DNA of 15,522 nucleotides from WJKP01 sp964531215. GTDB lineage: Bacteria > Patescibacteriota > Patescibacteriia > CAIXNZ01. The stretch is taken from assembly GCA_964531215.1 (NCBI GenBank), contig CAZHFK010000028.1:1-15522 (forward strand), in the 5' to 3' direction. This document shows, piece after piece, positions 12,553-15,522 of the stretch; the stretch's first letter is position 1, and every line of letters starts with the position of its first letter. A model generated the notes under the pieces. That model saw only the letters and a program-made list of their open reading frames with translations, had not been told where the DNA came from and did not search any database. A program made the position numbers and the translations under genes.

Positions 12553-13890
12553 TTATTCTATTTCAGATAAAATCTGATTTTTAATTTGTTCATTAAAGCC
12601 GGAAAAAGCCTTATCATTAACAAAAATTATCGGATAATAGCCAAATGAATTTGAAACGCCCTGGCTTTGCCCAAATTTATTTTTCATTTCATTAAGACGC
12701 TGCCTGAAATTTTCTTCATCATCAAGCACTTGTTCAACAGGATAATCAAGGTCTTGTACAAATTCCATGGCATCCAAACACATCGGGCCGGTACCATTAT
12801 GAAACATCAAAATTTTATTATCAACAGTTGATATATCGGCTGGTTCCTGTGCTTGGCCATCTTTACCGATAGCCTGAACAGAGCAAGGATTTTGCACTTT
12901 TTCTTCTTCTTCATAAGGTGTTAAGGGTCTTATTTTTTCCGGAGTATATGGCGCATTTTTATTAATCGGTAATTGCCATAAAGGCAAAGTCCAATCCGGT
13001 TCAGCCATTAATTCATCCAAAGTCACCCATTCAATCTGATCTTTTTTATCATCCCAAAAATCCTGCCATATATTCTGCCAAGTCTCTAAATAACCGCCGA
13101 TCCAAGTATGAGAAACAGGTGTTACTTTATAATGAGAACCGTAACGGGCTTTTTCCTTGTCCGATAATGGCTGATAAGCTCGATCCAATTCAGCTCGCAT
13201 ATCTTCTGGCGTGCCAGCGCGTTCAAAAAACGAGTAATCACAAAGACTGCCGTATTTAAAAGTCACAATCGGTATATTGGAAACCGATAAAATCTTAGTG
13301 TCATAATCTTCAATCGCATAAACAGTTGCCTTGGTATCAGTAGTTCCTCGAGCAGTAATATAAGGGATACCTAATTCATCAGCCACTTTTAAAGTAGTAT
13401 CATCAGAAGCCATATAGCGTGATGAAATAATCCTAACAGGCACATTGGTGCATGATTCAATCCCCTGTTTAATTTCAAGGATGCGCTCTTTCTGATTTTC
13501 ATAAGATACATCCCAAAACGGTTCTTCAACATTAGTGCCGACAATTTCCACATTATGTTTTATCACCTCTTTAATCGCCTCGCAATTATCCTGCACAAAT
13601 TCAGGGGTAACCATTAAAAGGCCGTGAATATCTCGCTGCTCCATTTCATTAACAAAATTGCTTAAACCAACGATATCTTTAAATTCAATTAAAATCATCA
13701 TACTTTTAGCTTTTTCCAATACCTGTTTTTCAGACTCGTTATCTTTTTTGTCGGCAACAGGCTGATTATTATTGGTTATCTGTTTTGAGGGCTGAATTGT
13801 TTGCGATGAAAAAATCACTGCCAACAAACCAAAACCCAATAAAACAATTAATAATATTAAACCGATTATTATAATATTTTTGGTGGACAT
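12553..13890 (-). CDS. Membrane-anchored deacetylase-like / thioredoxin-like fusion protein
   Basis: The protein has 445 residues. A membrane helix (about 5-27) is followed by a polar linker to about 60. Residues ~62-300 resemble the NodB polysaccharide deacetylase barrel: EIVGTNVEEPFW (115-126) sits where the metal-binding H-x3-H belongs, but the His residues are replaced. VPVRIISSRYMASDDTTLKVADELGIPYITA follows the expected motif-3 order. No TFDDG is seen, so the zinc site seems lost. After a Pro/Glu-rich linker (315-355), residues 357-445 look like a thioredoxin/glutaredoxin fold: LMFHNGTGPMC371LDAMEF, then the cis-Pro strand YYP420IIFVNDKAFSGF. Only one active-site Cys remains (the first position is Gly368). 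The protein is probably extracytoplasmic, and its function is unknown. The gene is alone, with an extended -10 promoter. Confidence 0.65.
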   Translation of the reverse strand: MSTKNIIIIGLILLIVLLGFGLLAVIFSSQTIQPSKQITNNNQPVADKKDNESEKQVLEKAKSMMILIEFKDIVGLSNFVNEMEQRDIHGLLMVTPEFVQDNCEAIKEVIKHNVEIVGTNVEEPFWDVSYENQKERILEIKQGIESCTNVPVRIISSRYMASDDTTLKVADELGIPYITARGTTDTKATVYAIEDYDTKILSVSNIPIVTFKYGSLCDYSFFERAGTPEDMRAELDRAYQPLSDKEKARYGSHYKVTPVSHTWIGGYLETWQNIWQDFWDDKKDQIEWVTLDELMAEPDWTLPLWQLPINKNAPYTPEKIRPLTPYEEEEKVQNPCSVQAIGKDGQAQEPADISTVDNKILMFHNGTGPMCLDAMEFVQDLDYPVEQVLDDEENFRQRLNEMKNKFGQSQGVSNSFGYYPIIFVNDKAFSGFNEQIKNQILSEIE

Positions 13891-13940
13891 AATTTAAAAT
13901 TATTTATTAAATATATATTATTAATTTATTGCTTGATTTT

Positions 13941-13949
13941 AGTATAACA
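13941..13949 (-). promoter_or_regulatory. Extended -10 promoter of the fusion gene
   Basis: The minus strand reads TGTTATACT, preceded by a T-run as at the DUF389 promoter. No good -35 is found. Transcription would start near 13934, about 44 nt before ATG 13890. Confidence 0.55.
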
Positions 13950-13980
13950 AAAAATCTTCAAATAGGCGATTTTAAAATCT

Positions 13981-14195
13981 CTTATGACTCGACTACACAA
14001 AAACCATTAAACTGGCTCGAGCCAGCCCGCCCTCGTTAAAACTCCGGTGGACATTAGCCGTAGCTTGCCGTATTTTAAAATGATAATTTCCAGCCTATCA
14101 CTAGGTTTGCGTGAGCACATTTTGCTTCGGCGAGCAAAGGCTGGTCACTCAGATTCAAAAACACCCAGAATAAGGAAATTTTTGGGGGCACAAAT
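13981..14195. other. GC-richer noncoding island with inverted repeats
   Basis: No gene is supported in 13950-14195. The island carries CTGGCTCGAGCCAG (14012-14025), a perfect 14-bp palindrome. It also has a larger fold in which CCAGCC (14091-14096) pairs with GGCTGG (14149-14154) around an inner TTTGCT/AGCAAA hairpin. Its base composition differs from the AT-rich flanks. It could be a dispersed repeat, an untranslated RNA or a remnant of a lost gene. It lies directly downstream of mgtE. An intrinsic terminator with a clear T-run was not found for mgtE. Confidence 0.45.
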
Positions 14196-15455
14196 TTATT
14201 CCAAAATTAACGTGGCCAGACCTAAAAAAATTATAAAACCAAAAACATCCGTGGCAGTGGTAATGAATATGGTCGCGGAAGAAGCAGGGTCTTTGCCAAA
14301 CCGTTTCATAACAAGAGGCACAATGGTACCAAAAAATGCGGCAATCAGCAGATTAATAACCATGGCCACACCTAAAATAATGCCGATTTTTAAGTCATTA
14401 TCCTTTAAAGCAACGATTGCCGCCACAATTATTCCGTTAATTAAACCGTTGATAAAACCCGAGCCTAATTCGTTTTTAAGGGTTCGCCATATTGTATTAA
14501 TACTAATCTGTTTCAAAGATATGCCTCTGACCAAAACCGCTAAAGTCTGAGTGGCGGCATTGCCACCCATACCGGCTACAATGGGCATATAAACAGCCAA
14601 AAGTACATATTTGGAAATAGTCTCTTCAAACAAGCCGACAGTAAAAGCGGCCAAAAAAGCCGTGCCAAGATTTATTATCAGCCATTTGGATCTAAATTTA
14701 ACTTTTTTTTTAGTGCTATCAAAAACAGATTCTTCCTGACTAACACCGGCAAAATCATACAGCGAAGCAGCCTCGTTATCCCTTAAAATTTTTATTATGT
14801 CATCAGAATAAATAATGCCCATAACATTACCCGTAGCGCCCAAAACAACTATTTTATTATGCGGATAGCGACGCAAAGTATCCAAAACCTCGGTGGTTTT
14901 AGCCCGATATTTGATAGTCTTAATTTTTCTGGTATATTTTATAGCCTTTTCCCTGTTACCGGCATATCCAAGCTCATGTCCAGGCAAATATCCTTCCAGC
15001 TTGCCGTCTTTCATAACCAAGATAGCCGGTATTTTGCCTGTTCTTTTTTCATGAACTTTAACTTGTTTAGCCACACTGGCGATAGTATCATTATGCTCCA
15101 CCTGGATATAATCAACATCCATCAAACCGGCGGCTGTTTCCGGGTCAAATTTTAACAACCTGCCAATATCTTCTTTTAACTGCTCATTCAATTCGTTCAT
15201 TATATCTTTTCTTTTTTTAACTGACAGCAATTGCAAAATATCGGTCGCTTCATCAGTATCCATGTGTTCCAAAATATTAACTAACTCCTCTTTATTTAAT
15301 TTAGAAACAATATCAAACTTCAGATGTTTGGAAATCTGCAGCAAAGCTTCCCTTTTTTGTCCGACCGACAAATTTCTAAAAATATCCAAACGTTTTTTGT
15401 GGTAATATGCTATTTGATGAAGTATTTTATCAATATCAATTCTATTAGAAGACAT
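14196..15455 (-). CDS. mgtE: MgtE-type magnesium channel
   Basis: A Mg2+-gated magnesium channel of the cytoplasmic membrane. The protein has 419 residues against ~450 for typical members. An N-terminal superhelical domain (about 1-120) ends with the DPETAAGLMDVDYIQV transition. Two CBS domains (about 121-245) sense cytoplasmic Mg2+. Five membrane helices follow from about 255. The pore hallmarks are present: VYMPIVAGMGGNAATQTLAV near the start of the pore region, and DPASSATIFITTATDVFGF near the C-terminus, with the Asp of the selectivity site. ATG 15455 gives MSSNRIDIDKI. No Shine-Dalgarno sequence is visible. Its promoter seems to lie in the TA-rich tract just upstream, and the gene is cut off from its own upstream neighbours by the window edge. 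Confidence 0.94.
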   Translation of the reverse strand: MSSNRIDIDKILHQIAYYHKKRLDIFRNLSVGQKREALLQISKHLKFDIVSKLNKEELVNILEHMDTDEATDILQLLSVKKRKDIMNELNEQLKEDIGRLLKFDPETAAGLMDVDYIQVEHNDTIASVAKQVKVHEKRTGKIPAILVMKDGKLEGYLPGHELGYAGNREKAIKYTRKIKTIKYRAKTTEVLDTLRRYPHNKIVVLGATGNVMGIIYSDDIIKILRDNEAASLYDFAGVSQEESVFDSTKKKVKFRSKWLIINLGTAFLAAFTVGLFEETISKYVLLAVYMPIVAGMGGNAATQTLAVLVRGISLKQISINTIWRTLKNELGSGFINGLINGIIVAAIVALKDNDLKIGIILGVAMVINLLIAAFFGTIVPLVMKRFGKDPASSATIFITTATDVFGFIIFLGLATLILE

Positions 15456-15490
15456 GATTTAAGATTAATATTAAAATATTATATATATAT

Positions 15491-15499
15491 ATTATATCA
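15491..15499 (-). promoter_or_regulatory. Extended -10 promoter of mgtE
   Basis: The minus strand reads TGATATAAT. A second TATAAT lies at 15483-15478 across an alternating TA tract. The -35 is weak. Both -10 copies would give leaders of 20-30 nt. Confidence 0.5.
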
Positions 15500-15522
15500 T
15501 AAAATTCTTATTTATTTTCTGA

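Noticed and set aside
14047..14550. 167-codon plus-strand frame
   Set aside because: Most of it is antisense to mgtE, it has no ribosome binding site, and no family resemblance.
15478..15499. TA-rich tract as a replication origin
   Set aside because: It is a short alternating TA run next to a -10 element, with no DnaA boxes. A promoter explains it.
1..15522. CRISPR array, prophage, integron or tRNA genes
   Set aside because: No evenly spaced repeats, phage structural genes, integrase or tRNA-like cloverleaf were found on either strand.
1..15522. Recoded genetic code with TGA as glycine (seen in some candidate phyla)
   Set aside because: TGA ends the yvcK-like gene at its expected end, and no gene shows an in-frame TGA at a conserved Gly.

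Overview
The window looks like one contig, joined by a 10-N gap, from an AT-rich bacterium with a compact genome. It is most like a member of the Candidate Phyla Radiation (Patescibacteria). That call is an inference from the low GC, the tight minus-strand operons, the mix of strong and absent Shine-Dalgarno sequences, the single-TM-anchored extracytoplasmic enzymes and the small conserved hypothetical proteins. No rRNA or tRNA is present to fix the lineage. TGA ends at least one gene (yvcK-like), so the standard bacterial code fits.

Layout. At 1-1201 (+) lie a truncated, frameshifted phosphoribosyltransferase and PRPP synthase. At 1229-4277 (-) lie a radical SAM/HhH protein, its DUF4130-type partner (split by the N gap) and a YvcK/CofD-like factor. 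The gap 4278-4740 is not empty. It holds a long hairpin in the radical SAM leader, a possible 30-codon ORF, and a plus-strand small RNA with its own promoter and intrinsic terminator. Next is lexA (-), whose promoter spacer is exactly filled by a direct-repeat operator, with a second copy downstream. A DUF389 membrane protein (-) and a tiny zinc-ribbon protein (+) diverge. A large GT39-like membrane glycosyltransferase (-) follows. Its 5' end overlaps a perfect TTGACA-N17-TATAAT promoter that fires a second small RNA of about 80 nt the other way. Then come a REP-associated tyrosine transposase carrying a 28-bp perfect palindrome in its own reading frame; an operon of polysaccharide deacetylase, lipoprotein cyclophilin and a His-rich hypothetical; a decayed amidohydrolase behind a HIT protein; an RfaE2-like nucleotidyltransferase; a membrane-anchored deacetylase-like/thioredoxin-like fusion; a GC-richer repeat-like island; and an MgtE magnesium channel.

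How it fits together. PRPP synthase and the phosphoribosyltransferase share PRPP. The radical SAM and DUF4130 proteins form a pair suspected of DNA modification or repair, and LexA close by gives a local SOS theme, but no LexA operator was seen in front of the pair. Several products work at or outside the membrane (deacetylases, cyclophilin, glycosyltransferase, MgtE, DUF389). Nearly every transcription unit ends in a clear hairpin plus T-run, several of them shared by convergent genes.

The best candidates for new biology are the two orphan small RNAs, the LexA operator architecture, the degenerate deacetylase-thioredoxin fusion, and the palindrome inside the transposase gene.
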